A DNA stretch of 64,000 nucleotides. It comes from Hyalangium gracile. Lineage in GTDB: Bacteria > Myxococcota > Myxococcia > Myxococcales > Myxococcaceae. The DNA is taken from assembly GCF_020103725.1 (NCBI RefSeq), contig NZ_JAHXBG010000004.1:310001-374000 (forward strand), given 5' to 3'. Below the pieces are notes generated by a model. That model made no database searches. It worked only from the letters and a program-made list of their open reading frames with translations, and was not told the DNA's origin. This document shows positions 45,582 to 57,674 of the stretch, piece after piece (within the stretch, counting starts at the first letter, position 1; each line of letters opens with the position of its first letter). A program made the translations under genes and the position numbers.

Positions 45582-46571
45582 TCAGCCAGCGGAGGGCCGT
45601 GCCTCGGCCGCCAGCGCGGCGAGGTCCGCCCGCCGGGGCAGCGCGGCGTAGGAGCCGGGCCGGGTCACCGTGAAAGCCCCACAGCGGCAGGCCAGCTCGA
45701 GGGCCCGCGTCAGCTGCTCCCTGTCCGCGGCCCAGGCGGCCAGCGTGTCCCGGGTGAGCCGCGCTTCCACCACCGCGGAGAGCAGCCCGCCGATGAAGGC
45801 ATCTCCCGCGGCCGTGGTGTCCACGACCTGGACCTTGGGCGGAGTCACCTGAAACCGGCCCTGCGCCGTCACGGCCGTCACGGGCTTGCCTCCGTCGGTG
45901 ATCACCACCAGCACGGCGCCCCTGGCCCGCCGCTCCTCCAGCCAGCGCTCCTCGGGCACGCCGTTGCGCAGCAGCTCCAGCTCTTCGCTCGCCAGCTTGA
46001 TGAGCTGCGCCCTGTCCAGCAGGGCGGTGACGCGGGCGATGTCCACGCGGTGGCCGGGCCACAGGTTGGGGCGGAGGTTGGCATCCACGCTGATGAGCGC
46101 TCCCGCGGCGGCAGCCCGGTCGGCCACCGCGAAGGTGGTGGCGGTGATGGCCTCCTCGGTCAGCGTGTTGGAGCACAGGTGCAGCAGCGCCTGAGCGTCG
46201 AACAGGTTCGCGGGGAGGTGCTCGGGGCGGTAGAGCAGGTCGGCCGAGGGCGGCCGGTAGAAGTCGAAGCGGCGCTCGCCCGAGGCATCCCGCGAGACGA
46301 AGGCCAGCGCGGTCTTCGCCTGGTCCGTGCGCTCCACGTGGCGGATGTCCACCCCGTGCGAGGCGAGCTCTCCGAGGATGAAGTCCCCGAAGCGGTCCTT
46401 TCCCAGCATGCCCACGAAGAGGCTCGGCACCCCGAGCCGGGCACAGGCCACGGCGACGTTGGCCGGTGCCCCTCCCGCGTAGGGCGTGAACGTCTCCGGC
46501 GCGGTGGAGTCTCCCAGCCGGCTGGACAGCATGTCGACCAGCGCTTCACCGAAGGCGATCAGTCGCGTCAT
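45582..46571 (-). CDS. mtlZ: PfkB-family fructokinase (MtlZ-type)
   Basis: The 329-residue ribokinase-fold sugar kinase shows the N-terminal motif FGEALVDML, the substrate segment YAGGAPANVAVACARLG and the catalytic signature VVDTTAAGDAFIGGLL (anion hole and Asp base). It would phosphorylate fructose made from mannitol or sorbitol by the dehydrogenase encoded 14 bp upstream. It is the last gene of the polyol operon. KDG kinase is an alternative PfkB activity, but context strongly favours fructokinase. Confidence 0.9.
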   Translation of the reverse strand: MTRLIAFGEALVDMLSSRLGDSTAPETFTPYAGGAPANVAVACARLGVPSLFVGMLGKDRFGDFILGELASHGVDIRHVERTDQAKTALAFVSRDASGERRFDFYRPPSADLLYRPEHLPANLFDAQALLHLCSNTLTEEAITATTFAVADRAAAAGALISVDANLRPNLWPGHRVDIARVTALLDRAQLIKLASEELELLRNGVPEERWLEERRARGAVLVVITDGGKPVTAVTAQGRFQVTPPKVQVVDTTAAGDAFIGGLLSAVVEARLTRDTLAAWAADREQLTRALELACRCGAFTVTRPGSYAALPRRADLAALAAEARPSAG

Positions 46572-46585
46572 GGCGGGCGGCTCCC

Positions 46586-48082
46586 TCAGGCGGCGGGCGG
46601 GGAAGGGTGCTTCGCGTTGAGCTCCCGGAGCGTCGCCACCACGCCCTTCGCATCGAGCTGCTTGCGCAGGTCCAGGTACAGGTCGACGAAGCCCTGGTGC
46701 GCCGGCATCCGGGGGCCGACGAGCTCGGGAATGCCGAGCAGCGTCATCGGCGAGTCGCTCGGGACGACCTTCTCCAGCACCACGCGCGCGTTGGGCTCGT
46801 TGATGGGATAGCGCTCGCCCTTCTCGTCCGCGCCGCCTCGCAGGTAGCGATCATAGGCCGCGAGGAAGAACGCGATGCGATGGTAGGGGCGGCCCTTCTC
46901 CAGGATGAGGTTCACCGTGGGCAGCAGGAAGCCCGGAATCTTCGAGCCGCCATCGATGCACAGCCGCGCCAGCTGATCCCCCACGGCCTGGTTGGAGAAG
47001 CGCCGGATCAGCGTGGCCTTGTACTCCTCGAGCTCGAGCCCGGGGAGCGAGCGCAGCCACACGCCCGCGTCATGGTCGAGGAAGTCGCGCAGGTAGCCCG
47101 AGAAGAGCGGGTCGCGCAGGGCTTCGTCCACCTTGCGGTACCCCGAGAGGTAGGCCGGGTACGAGAGCATGGTGTGGCTCGCGTTGAGCAGGCGGATCTT
47201 CGCCTCCTCGTACGGAGACACGTCCTTCGTGATCATCACGCCCCCGGCCTCCCACTCCGGGCGGCCGTTGCGGAAGTCGTCCTCCAGGACCCACTGGATG
47301 AAGTCCTCGCAGATGACGGGAGCGCCGTCGTCGACGTTGGTCAGCTCGCGCAGCCGCTTGCGAGTGGCATCATCCGTGGCGGGGGTGATGCGGTCGACCA
47401 TGGCGTTGGGGAAGCCCACCTCCTTCTCGATCCACGCGGCGAGCCGCGGGTCTCGCGCCTGGGCGAAGGCGACGCAGGCCTTCCGGGCCTGGACGCCGTT
47501 GTGCCGCAGGTTGTCGCAGGACATCACCGTGAAGGGCTGCACGCCCGCCTTGCGCCGGCGGTCCAGCGCCTCGATGAGATAGCCGAACACGCCCTTGGGC
47601 TCGTGGGGGTGCGCGAGATCCTCCACCACCGAGGGGTGCTGGAGGTTGAAGCGGCCCTGCGCGTCGATGAGGTAGCCGCCCTCGGTGATGGTCAGCGAGA
47701 CGATGCGGATGTCCGGGTGGCTCAGCCGGTCGAGCACCGCCTGGGGCTGCTCGGGCGCGTAGAGGTACTCCACCATGGCCTCGACGACACGCGAGACGTG
47801 GGTGCCATCCGGAGCCATCTCGCTCACCGTATAGAGCCCATCCTGGCGCTTCATGACGGCGGCCATGGAGGCGTCCTGTGGCAGCAGGTTGATGCCGCAC
47901 AGGCCCCAGGCCTCGTGGCCGGGCCGCGAGAGGATCCGATCGAGGTAGATGGCCTGGTGCGCGCGATGGAAGCCGCCCACGCCGATGTGCGCGATGCCCG
48001 CGCGCAGCTTGCTCCGGTCATAACCAGGGCGGACGATCGACTTCGGCAGCGAGGAGAGGTGAGCCTGATCCAGGGTATGCAT
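46586..48082 (-). CDS. mtlD: Mannitol/polyol 2-dehydrogenase
   Basis: Long-chain polyol dehydrogenase of 498 residues, the usual length. The Rossmann region is GIAHIGVGGFHRAHQAIYLD; VVDRITP appears as the family motif MVDRITPATD; catalytic Lys lies in the C-domain around RRFSNQAVGDQLARLCIDGGSKIPGFLLPT. It oxidises mannitol to fructose and in relatives also arabitol and sorbitol. The ATG at 48082 is 10 bp after the ABC ATPase stop; an upstream in-frame ATG would overlap that gene. It fits the transporter, fructokinase and xylulokinase genes around it. Confidence 0.95.
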   Translation of the reverse strand: MHTLDQAHLSSLPKSIVRPGYDRSKLRAGIAHIGVGGFHRAHQAIYLDRILSRPGHEAWGLCGINLLPQDASMAAVMKRQDGLYTVSEMAPDGTHVSRVVEAMVEYLYAPEQPQAVLDRLSHPDIRIVSLTITEGGYLIDAQGRFNLQHPSVVEDLAHPHEPKGVFGYLIEALDRRRKAGVQPFTVMSCDNLRHNGVQARKACVAFAQARDPRLAAWIEKEVGFPNAMVDRITPATDDATRKRLRELTNVDDGAPVICEDFIQWVLEDDFRNGRPEWEAGGVMITKDVSPYEEAKIRLLNASHTMLSYPAYLSGYRKVDEALRDPLFSGYLRDFLDHDAGVWLRSLPGLELEEYKATLIRRFSNQAVGDQLARLCIDGGSKIPGFLLPTVNLILEKGRPYHRIAFFLAAYDRYLRGGADEKGERYPINEPNARVVLEKVVPSDSPMTLLGIPELVGPRMPAHQGFVDLYLDLRKQLDAKGVVATLRELNAKHPSPPAA

Positions 48083-48092
48083 GGAGGGACGC

Positions 48093-49175
<1,083 letters not shown>

Positions 49176-49189
49176 GAGTGGAGCTCCGC

Positions 49190-50023
49190 TTACTTGACCG
49201 CGCCGAAGGTCAGACCGCGAACGAGCTGCTTCTGAGAGAGCCAGCCCAGCACCAGGATGGGGGCGCAGGCGAGCGTGGAGACCGCGGACAGCTTGGCCCA
49301 GAACAGGCCCTCGGGGCTGGCGAACGAAGCCACCAGCGCGGTGAGGGGCGCGGCCCGGGTCGTCGTCAGATTCAGCGACCAGAAGGCCTCGTTCCAGCTG
49401 AGGATGAGCGACAGCAGCGCCGTGGAGGCCAGCCCGCCCCGGCTCACCGGCAGCAGCACCCGGATCATCTCCTGCGAGGTGGTGGCGCCGTCCATCCGCG
49501 CCGCCTCGAGGATGTCCTTCGGGATGTCGCGGAAGTACGTGTAGATCATCCACACCATGATGGGCAGGTTGATGAGCGCGAACACCACGACGAGCAGGAT
49601 GCGCGAGTCCAGCAGCCCCAGGTCCCGCGACAGCAGGTAGATGGGCACCAGCACGCCCACCCCGGGCAGCATCTTCGTGGAGAGCATCCACATCAGCGTG
49701 CCCCGGGTGCGCGCGCTCGGGTGGAAGGCGAAGCTATAGGCGGCGGGGATCGCCACCAGCATGCCCAGCAGCGTGGCCCCGCCGCTGGTGAGCAGCGAGT
49801 TCCAGGCGTAGTGCAGGTACTGGGTCCGCTCGAAGATCTCCCGGTAGTTCTCCAGCGTGGGCCCGAAGAACAGGTCCGGAGGCATGGAGAACGCCTCCAG
49901 CTCCGTCTTGAAGCTGGTGAGCACCATCCAGAAGATGGGGAAGAAGATGATGAGGGCCACCAGCCAGGCGCCCACCGCCCGTGCGGTCTCCGCCACGCGA
50001 CGTCGTTGTTTGAGCTTCGACAT
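49190..50023 (-). CDS. mtlG: Polyol/sugar ABC transporter permease (MtlG type)
   Basis: The 277-residue inner-membrane protein of the MalG class has about six helices, beginning AWLVALIIFFPIFWMVLTSFK, and the cytoplasmic EAA loop EAARMDGATTSQEMIRVLLP that docks with the ATPase. It pairs with the permease encoded upstream. ATG 50023 follows a GGAG-containing leader and lies 11 bp after the previous stop. Confidence 0.95.
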   Translation of the reverse strand: MSKLKQRRRVAETARAVGAWLVALIIFFPIFWMVLTSFKTELEAFSMPPDLFFGPTLENYREIFERTQYLHYAWNSLLTSGGATLLGMLVAIPAAYSFAFHPSARTRGTLMWMLSTKMLPGVGVLVPIYLLSRDLGLLDSRILLVVVFALINLPIMVWMIYTYFRDIPKDILEAARMDGATTSQEMIRVLLPVSRGGLASTALLSLILSWNEAFWSLNLTTTRAAPLTALVASFASPEGLFWAKLSAVSTLACAPILVLGWLSQKQLVRGLTFGAVK

Positions 50024-50034
50024 GGAGGAGGCTC

Positions 50035-50910
<876 letters not shown>

Positions 50911-50955
50911 CACGCACTCCTGCTGGAAAGGGATTGAAGCGGAAAGGAGTCGCGC

Positions 50956-52281
<1,326 letters not shown>

Positions 52282-52343
52282 GCGGTGCCTCCGGCTGAGC
52301 GACCTGCAGCGTAGGCCCCTGTTTCCTAAAACCACGCATCACT

Positions 52344-52361
52344 ATGGGTCCTAGGTGCCAT
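52344..52361. promoter_or_regulatory. 18-bp imperfect palindrome upstream of the polyol operon
   Basis: ATGGGTCCTAGGTGCCAT is symmetric at 14 of 18 positions (ATGG..CCTAGG..CCAT), centred on CCTAGG, 63 bp before the mtlE-type start and 31 bp before the divergent lipoprotein start. This is a typical place for a sugar-responsive repressor or activator. No regulator gene lies next to the operon in the window. Confidence 0.4.
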
Positions 52362-52391
52362 CTGTTAGAAGCTGGACACACTGGAGGATAC

Positions 52392-53678
52392 ATGCGCAGT
52401 AGTTCGTCCCGGCTTCTTCTCTTCTGGGTGTTCGTCGGTCTGTGGAGCGTTGCCTGTGGCGAGGACTCCGCTCCTGGCAACCAGCCCCCGACCCTCACGG
52501 GCCCGACCGCGCAGACGCCGGAGGTGCGCTCCGGCGCCCCGGTAGCGCTCACCCTGGAGGCCACGGATCCGGACGGGGATGCGCTCACCTATGCCTGGGG
52601 CCAGACTCCTCCGTCTCCGGCGGGTACCTTCAGCGATGCCGCCAGCGCCACGCCGAGCTGGACGGCTCCCCAGGTGACGGTGGAGACCCAGTTCCAGCTT
52701 GGCGTCACGGTCTCGGATGGGAAGAACGGCTCCGTCCACAAATCCGTGACGGTGCGTGTCCTCCCGCCGCTGCCCGCCAACCGGGCTCCGGTGCTCTCCC
52801 AGGCGCCCATGGCCTCTCCCTCTTCCGTGACGGGTGCCGCGTCCGTCCAGCTCTCGGTGGCTGCGAGCGACCCGGACGGAGACACGCTCTCCTATGCATG
52901 GAGTCAGGTGTTTCCCGCCGCCCCGATGGGGACGTTCAGCAGCGCCTCCTCGGCCAACCCCACCTGGACGGCCCCGAACGTGAGCGCAAACAGCGTCTAC
53001 GCGCTGCGTGTCACCGTGACGGACGGGAAGGGCGGCAGTGTGCAGGGCACCGTCGAGATCAACGTCGGCGTCAGTCAGGGGAATCGGCCGCCCACCGTGG
53101 CCGCCAGCATCACCGGCCCCAGCACACTGCTGGCGGGTGACACGGGCACGTTCTCCCTCACCGCGAGCGATGCGGATGGCGATCCGCTCACCTGGTCGTG
53201 GACCCAGTCGGCTCCGGCCACGCAGGGAACCTTCATGGGCTCCACCACCAGCTCGAGCGCCCAGTGGTTCTCGCCCGTGGTGGCCACGCAGACCTCCTTC
53301 ACCCTCTCGGTGACGGTCACCGATGGCAAGAGCCCCGCGGTGGCCCGCACCCTCACCGTGCCCGTCACGGTTCCTCGCTACACCGACGTCCAGAAGACCT
53401 GGGAGGCGGTGCCCTGCACGAGCTGCCACGGCACGGCCGGAGGCGTGAACCTCCGGTTCGGTATGAGCTACGCCAGCCTGGTCAATGTGAACGCCAACGC
53501 GTGTGGCCTGAAGCGGGTGGTGCCCGGCGATCCGAACAACTCGGCGATCGTCCTCAAGATGGAAGGCAATGCCTGCGGCACCCGCATGCCCTCCAACGAC
53601 CAGGCCTATTTCGATGACAACCCTGGCATGGTGGTCCGTGTGCGCTCGTGGATTCTCGCGGGCGCCGCCAACGACTGA
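52392..53678 (+). CDS. Ig-like-repeat lipoprotein with terminal CxxCH domain
   Basis: The 428-residue lipoprotein (signal FVGLWSVAC) has three PKD/cadherin-like domains, each with an ATDPDGDALTYAW-type calcium-site motif (about residues 45, 165 and 265), and a C-terminal domain with PCTSCHGTAGG, GDPNNSAIVLKM and GTRMPSND, a layout of single-heme cytochrome-c-like modules. Likely surface- or periplasm-facing; function unknown. GGAGG precedes ATG 52392. Confidence 0.85.
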   Translation: MRSSSSRLLLFWVFVGLWSVACGEDSAPGNQPPTLTGPTAQTPEVRSGAPVALTLEATDPDGDALTYAWGQTPPSPAGTFSDAASATPSWTAPQVTVETQFQLGVTVSDGKNGSVHKSVTVRVLPPLPANRAPVLSQAPMASPSSVTGAASVQLSVAASDPDGDTLSYAWSQVFPAAPMGTFSSASSANPTWTAPNVSANSVYALRVTVTDGKGGSVQGTVEINVGVSQGNRPPTVAASITGPSTLLAGDTGTFSLTASDADGDPLTWSWTQSAPATQGTFMGSTTSSSAQWFSPVVATQTSFTLSVTVTDGKSPAVARTLTVPVTVPRYTDVQKTWEAVPCTSCHGTAGGVNLRFGMSYASLVNVNANACGLKRVVPGDPNNSAIVLKMEGNACGTRMPSNDQAYFDDNPGMVVRVRSWILAGAAND

Positions 53679-53750
53679 CCCTCATGGCGGGCGTGCGTGC
53701 CTGCTAGAATGCCCGGCTCGACGTTCCCTTCCGCGTGAGGATGGTCGATC

Positions 53751-54185
53751 TTGCACTCAACCCTGTCCCTGAAGCGCCTCTCCACCGCGTTCTCCCTTCC
53801 GCTCCTGCTGACCCTGGGGCTGGCCACCACCGCCTGCGGTGACGGCGAGGACTGTGCCGTGGGCTCGGAGCAGTTCCGCACGGAGCTGTTCTTCGGCCTC
53901 GACCGCGAGAACGCCGCGCCCATCAGCGAGGCCGAGTGGCAGAACTTCGTCGACACCTCCGTCACGCCCCGCTTCAAGGACGGGCTGACCATGTTCGACG
54001 CCAACGGTCAGTACCTCATGGACAACGGCACCCTCGTCCATGAGAACAGCAAGGTCATCGTCCTGCTCCACGATGGCGCCAAGGCCCGCTCCCAGGACAT
54101 CGACACCATCCGCGAGGAGTACAAGAGCCGGTTCTCCCAGGAGGCCGTGCTCCGCGTGGACTCCACCTCCTGCGTGGCCTTCTGA
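53751..54185 (+). CDS. DUF3574 lipoprotein
   Basis: The 144-residue lipoprotein (signal LLTLGLATTAC) matches DUF3574 along its length: TELFFGLDRENAAPISEAEWQ, VTPRFKDGLTMFDANGQ, ENSKVIVLLH and YKSRFSQEAVLRVDS. Function unknown. The start is TTG at 53751, with GAGG about 10 bases upstream; the only nearby ATG (53741) is out of frame. It lies 72 bp after the Ig-repeat lipoprotein and 11 bp before a GNAT gene, so the two are probably co-transcribed. Confidence 0.88.
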   Translation: MHSTLSLKRLSTAFSLPLLLTLGLATTACGDGEDCAVGSEQFRTELFFGLDRENAAPISEAEWQNFVDTSVTPRFKDGLTMFDANGQYLMDNGTLVHENSKVIVLLHDGAKARSQDIDTIREEYKSRFSQEAVLRVDSTSCVAF

Positions 54186-54196
54186 GCCTGTCCCCA

Positions 54197-54664
54197 ATGC
54201 AACCCATGCCTCCCGTCCTCTTCCGCACCGCTGTGGCGAAGGATCTCCCCACCATCCTGGCCCTGCTGGCCGATGACGCCATCGCGCGCGAGCGCAAGGG
54301 CTACGTCGTCGAGCCCACGCCCGCGCTGGCAGCCGCATTCGACGAGATTGCGGCGGACCCCAACAACGAGCTGCTGGTTGGGGAGCAGGAAGGAGAGGTG
54401 GTGGCCTGCCTGCAGCTCACGTACATCCCGGGCCTGAGCCGTGGTGGGATGCGACGCGCGTTGGTGGAAGCGGTGCGCGTGCGCGGTGACCTACGGGGGC
54501 AGGGCGTAGGGGCTCGGCTGATGGATGAGGCCTTTGCCCGTGCCCGCGCGCGTGGCTGCGGCCTCATGCAGCTGACCACCGACAAGCGTCGGCCGGCGGC
54601 TCACCGCTTCTACGCACGGCTCGGCTTCGAGGCTACCCACGAAGGGATGAAGCGCGCTCTCTGA
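54197..54664 (+). CDS. GNAT-family N-acetyltransferase
   Basis: The 155-residue single-domain acetyltransferase has the acetyl-CoA motif A VRVRGDLRGQGVGARLMDEAF (R-x-x-G-x-G) and C-terminal RPAAHRFYARLGFEATHEG. It transfers acetyl to an amine; substrate unknown. It follows the DUF3574 lipoprotein by 11 bp. Confidence 0.93.
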   Translation: MQPMPPVLFRTAVAKDLPTILALLADDAIARERKGYVVEPTPALAAAFDEIAADPNNELLVGEQEGEVVACLQLTYIPGLSRGGMRRALVEAVRVRGDLRGQGVGARLMDEAFARARARGCGLMQLTTDKRRPAAHRFYARLGFEATHEGMKRAL

Positions 54665-54700
54665 ACGGGCCCCCGAGAGGGTGACGAGAGACAGCCGCCG

Positions 54701-55204
54701 TCATGCTCGCGCGGGCGGCGGCCCCAGCGCGAAGGGGGCGCTGGCGCGCTCGAGCACGAAGTAGAAGTGGCGACCCTCGTGGAGCACGTTCTTGCCGTTC
54801 ATGATGCCCATCAGCGTGCGGTCGTCGACCTTCTTGAAGTGATCGAAGGTCGGCGCTCCGTCGTAGGCCATGGTCGCGGTGACCTCGCCGCGGAACTCGA
54901 TCATCCAGACGCTCGCCTCTCCCTTGCCCAACTCCCGATGGGAGAAGAGCGAGCCGTCGGGAGCGCGGCACACGAGCGGCTGCACGTCCAGCGGTCCGCC
55001 GAAGTGCTTGCCGACCCAGCCCACCTTCCCCAGCAGCTTCGACAGCGGGTGCCCCGTCGCGAGGTCCGCGCCTTGCCAGCTCCCCCAGAGGTCGTCGAGC
55101 GACGCCGGAGGGAGCTCCTTCCAGAACGCATCGAGCTCAGCGGTGTCTCCCCGCTCTCGAGAGCGGAGCACGTCGAGGCGATTCCGCGCGGCCGAGGGAC
55201 TCAT
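54701..55204 (-). CDS. GXWXG / DUF4334 domain protein
   Basis: The 167-residue soluble protein has an N-terminal GXWXG motif (LDDLWGSWQGADLATGHPL) followed by the DUF4334 barrel (PLVCRAPDGSLFSH, GEASVWMIEFRGEVTATMAYDG, PTFDHFKKVDDRTLMGIMNG). The fold resembles small-molecule-binding barrels. Its start overlaps the stop of the dehydrogenase gene by four bases (ATGA type), so the two are translationally coupled and may act on the same compound. Specific role unknown. Confidence 0.9.
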   Translation of the reverse strand: MSPSAARNRLDVLRSRERGDTAELDAFWKELPPASLDDLWGSWQGADLATGHPLSKLLGKVGWVGKHFGGPLDVQPLVCRAPDGSLFSHRELGKGEASVWMIEFRGEVTATMAYDGAPTFDHFKKVDDRTLMGIMNGKNVLHEGRHFYFVLERASAPFALGPPPARA

Positions 55205-56328
55205 TCGATTCCTCCGAAGGTCAAGACGGGTTTGAGGACCGACCCGTCGCGCATCTTCGCGAGCGCTTCATCGAGCCGATCGAAGGCAAAGGTCCGCACT
55301 ATCCGCTCCAGGGGGAGCTGCCCGGCACGCCACATGCGCACCAGCTCGGGGATGAACGCCTGCGGGTCGGCATCTCCCTCGATGATGCCGACCAGCGTCC
55401 GCCCGTAGAGCAGGTGCGTCTGGCTGATCGACACCGGGTTGGCGCCGCCACGAAGCGCGAGCGTGGCGCACACACCGGGCGTGCCGAGCGCGTGCAGGGC
55501 CTGGGTGATCACCGCCTGCGTCCCCACGGTGTCGATACAGAAGTCGAGCCCTCCCCCGAGCGCCTTCCTGAGCCCCGAGCCGCGCTCGCCGACCTCGTCC
55601 GGCGCCAGCGCGTGGGTGGCTCCCAGCTCGAGCGCGAGCTGGCGCCGCGAGGGCAGCGGGTCGACCACCACGATGGGCGAGCAGCGCGCCGCGACGGCGG
55701 CCATCAGCGCGCCCGCACCCACCGCTCCCGCGCCGAAGATGGCGATGCCCTGGCCGGCCGAGGCCTTCAGCGCTCGCAGCACGGTTCCAGCGCCGGTCTG
55801 GATGCCGCAGCCCAGCGGCGCCAGCAGCGCGAGTTCATTCGAGCGCGGCACTCGGACCGCGTTTCGCTGGCTCGCGACCGCGATTGACGCGAGGGAGGAC
55901 TGCCCGAACCAGCCTCCATGCACGGGCCCCGCTGCGTCGCGCAGCGTCGTGGTCCCATCGGAGCGCGCGCAGGCGTAGTTGAGCGCGCGTGCGTGGTTGC
56001 AGTACCCCGGCAGGCCTCGCTGGCAGGCGGGGCAGGCGCGGCAGGCATCGAAGCTGAGCACCACGTGGTCGCCCGGCTCGAGCGCTGTCACCGCCGAGCC
56101 TCGCTCCAGCACCACGCCCGCGCCCTCGTGCCCCAGCACGATGGGCAGCGGCACCGGGACGACGCCTTCCATCGCCGAGAGATCGGTGTGGCAGATGCCG
56201 GCGCCCACCATCCGCACGAGGACCTCGTCGGGGCGAAGCGCGTCGCAGACGATCTCGGTGCGCTTCAGCGAGCCTCCGACCTCGCGCAGAACGGCCGCGG
56301 TCCCCGTCCGACTCGCTCGCTCCAGCAT
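55201..56328 (-). CDS. Zinc-dependent alcohol dehydrogenase (class III / aryl-alcohol type)
   Basis: The 375-residue MDR enzyme has catalytic-zinc ligands in AGICHTDL (Cys) and LGHEGAG (His), a structural-zinc four-Cys loop (CRACPACQRGLPGYC), CGIQTGAG at the second catalytic Cys, and the NAD-binding GAGAVGAGAL. It most resembles aryl- or S-hydroxymethyl-type dehydrogenases. It is coupled to the GXWXG/DUF4334 gene downstream. Confidence 0.94.
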   Translation of the reverse strand: MLERASRTGTAAVLREVGGSLKRTEIVCDALRPDEVLVRMVGAGICHTDLSAMEGVVPVPLPIVLGHEGAGVVLERGSAVTALEPGDHVVLSFDACRACPACQRGLPGYCNHARALNYACARSDGTTTLRDAAGPVHGGWFGQSSLASIAVASQRNAVRVPRSNELALLAPLGCGIQTGAGTVLRALKASAGQGIAIFGAGAVGAGALMAAVAARCSPIVVVDPLPSRRQLALELGATHALAPDEVGERGSGLRKALGGGLDFCIDTVGTQAVITQALHALGTPGVCATLALRGGANPVSISQTHLLYGRTLVGIIEGDADPQAFIPELVRMWRAGQLPLERIVRTFAFDRLDEALAKMRDGSVLKPVLTFGGIE

Positions 56329-56415
56329 CCGTCACCCTCCCGCAGAGGCTTGTTGGCAGGGTGTACAATAACAGCGCTCGGAGCTCCCCGCGAGCATTCC
56401 CGACATCTCGGGCGC

Positions 56416-56601
56416 TCAGGGAGCCGGAACGCGCTCGACCGACAGCTCGGCGAAGTTGACGTCGAGCAGCTTCGGCTGGTCGAACTCGAAGCCCTTCACC
56501 TTTCCCCCGTCGACGCGGACGTGCGGCATGGCGATGTTCTTCGCCGCCTTCAGGTCTCGATAGAAGGCATTGGCGAATGCCTCGTCGCCGTACCTCGCCA
56601 C
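56416..56601 (-). CDS. Small unknown protein, GTG start, possibly coupled
   Basis: The 61-residue frame begins with GTG two bases after the TGA of the upstream gene. The sequence (FANAFYRDLKAAKNIAMPHV, KGFEFDQPKLLDVNFAEL) looks like genuine protein but reads more like the C-terminal piece of a larger protein than a complete domain. It may be a coupled small gene or the remnant of a truncated one. No family recognised. Confidence 0.45.
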   Translation of the reverse strand: MARYGDEAFANAFYRDLKAAKNIAMPHVRVDGGKVKGFEFDQPKLLDVNFAELSVERVPAP

Positions 56602-56603
56602 CC

Positions 56604-56966
56604 TCAGTCCAGGTAGCCCCAGCGGTCTTCCTCGAAGACGTAGTAGGGGCGTCCGAAAGGTATCCGGTCCGTCCAGCCCAGCACGTGCCTGGGCGGCTCG
56701 GACGCCGCGTCATAGGTGAAGCCGAAGTGCGGGCCGTCGTACAAGGCCCTGGGCAGCGAGGGGAGGAACTCCGGGATGAGCTCCTCCAGCTTCTCGGGAA
56801 GCCGGCCCTCCTTGCGCTCGAAGGCGCGACAGGCGGCGATGATTCGCTCCGCGTTCTGACGGGCCCGCTCGCGGCCGGCCCGCTGGGGCAGGAGCATGGA
56901 GACGAGCTGCAACGCGCCACTCACCACACTGAAGAGCCGGCGAACGGGGCCACCTCGTCGAGACAT
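56604..56966 (-). CDS. Small protein with pseudopilin-like soluble domain
   Basis: The 120-residue product has a basic start (MSRRGGPVRRLFSVV), a mildly hydrophobic helix, then ACRAFERKEGRLPEKLEELIP and a Tyr/Pro-rich end (GPHFGFTYDAASEP, PYYVFEEDRWGYLD). The 'short helix, GRLPEKLEELIPEFLP, aromatic strand' pattern recalls the soluble part of pilin-like proteins, but no prepilin motif is present. Start ATG 56966 with AAAGGAG 8 bases upstream. Confidence 0.7.
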   Translation of the reverse strand: MSRRGGPVRRLFSVVSGALQLVSMLLPQRAGRERARQNAERIIAACRAFERKEGRLPEKLEELIPEFLPSLPRALYDGPHFGFTYDAASEPPRHVLGWTDRIPFGRPYYVFEEDRWGYLD

Positions 56967-57022
56967 GTTCAGCGCTCCTTTCGGGTGGACGCTACACCCT
57001 CCGGGCGCGGCTCCTCACAGGC

Positions 57023-57457
57023 TTATCGCCGCTGAGCCAGGCGCCCGCCCAGCCATCCGCAGGGAAGGGAGCTCGCGGCCAGGGCGATCGGGTACCAGCC
57101 CGGCCCGGCGCCCCACATCGCCACCGCGCCCGCGATGCTCAGGACCAGCCCGATGATGCCCAGCACCATCGAATGCCACATTGGCCGTGTCGGCGCGAGG
57201 CGGGCGGTGAGGTAGCAGCCAGCCACCTGGTAGATGAACCGGTACGAGAAGGCGAACAGGAACAGCCCGTCGGACATGGGGGGCGCGTCCATCGGGGGGA
57301 ACACACCGGTGGCGTGCATCACCACGTCGGTCACCGTGGACGTCACGAAGATGGCCACCAGCCCCGCGAGCACGGCGCCGATGCGGCGGAGCCCCTGGCG
57401 CGGGGCGTCAGGGTGCGAGGGGGAGCGGGACGGCTGAAGGGCAGTGGCGGCAACCAT
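57023..57457 (-). CDS. Four-helix integral membrane protein of unknown function
   Basis: The 144-residue product has about four hydrophobic helices (GAVLAGLVAIFVTSTVTDVVM, FLFAFSYRFIYQVAGCYLTA, SMVLGIIGLVLSIAGAVAMW, YPIALAASSLPCGWLGG). Similar small proteins occur widely in bacteria without known function. Start ATG 57457 with GGAG upstream. Confidence 0.8.
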   Translation of the reverse strand: MVAATALQPSRSPSHPDAPRQGLRRIGAVLAGLVAIFVTSTVTDVVMHATGVFPPMDAPPMSDGLFLFAFSYRFIYQVAGCYLTARLAPTRPMWHSMVLGIIGLVLSIAGAVAMWGAGPGWYPIALAASSLPCGWLGGRLAQRR

Positions 57458-57550
57458 GGGATTCTCCAGGGTAGGGCGCCCTCATTGGCGCTTTCACCCG
57501 GGAGTCGGAGCCGGGGATTTCTCCTCGACATCGCCCTCGCCGATTTTTTT

Positions 57551-57564
57551 ACCTGGGCCCAGGT
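57551..57564. promoter_or_regulatory. 14-bp palindrome next to a T7 tract, upstream of the WD40/phosphoesterase locus
   Basis: ACCTGGGCCCAGGT is perfectly symmetric and is preceded by TTTTTTT (57544-57550). It lies in the 217 bp region between the divergent membrane-protein gene (start 57457) and the fused locus beginning at 57675. Reading either way, the T-tract is on the wrong side for a terminator, so an operator is more likely. The rest of this region holds nothing I can support. Confidence 0.35.
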
Positions 57565-57674
57565 GCTCCAAAATGGTGCACCCCTCCGACAGCAGCGAAG
57601 GCACGGGGTCTTCGTGGATCTGCCAGCTCGCTGGAGAGGCACGTAGACTCGAATGGCTTCTGGCAGGGGGTTAC

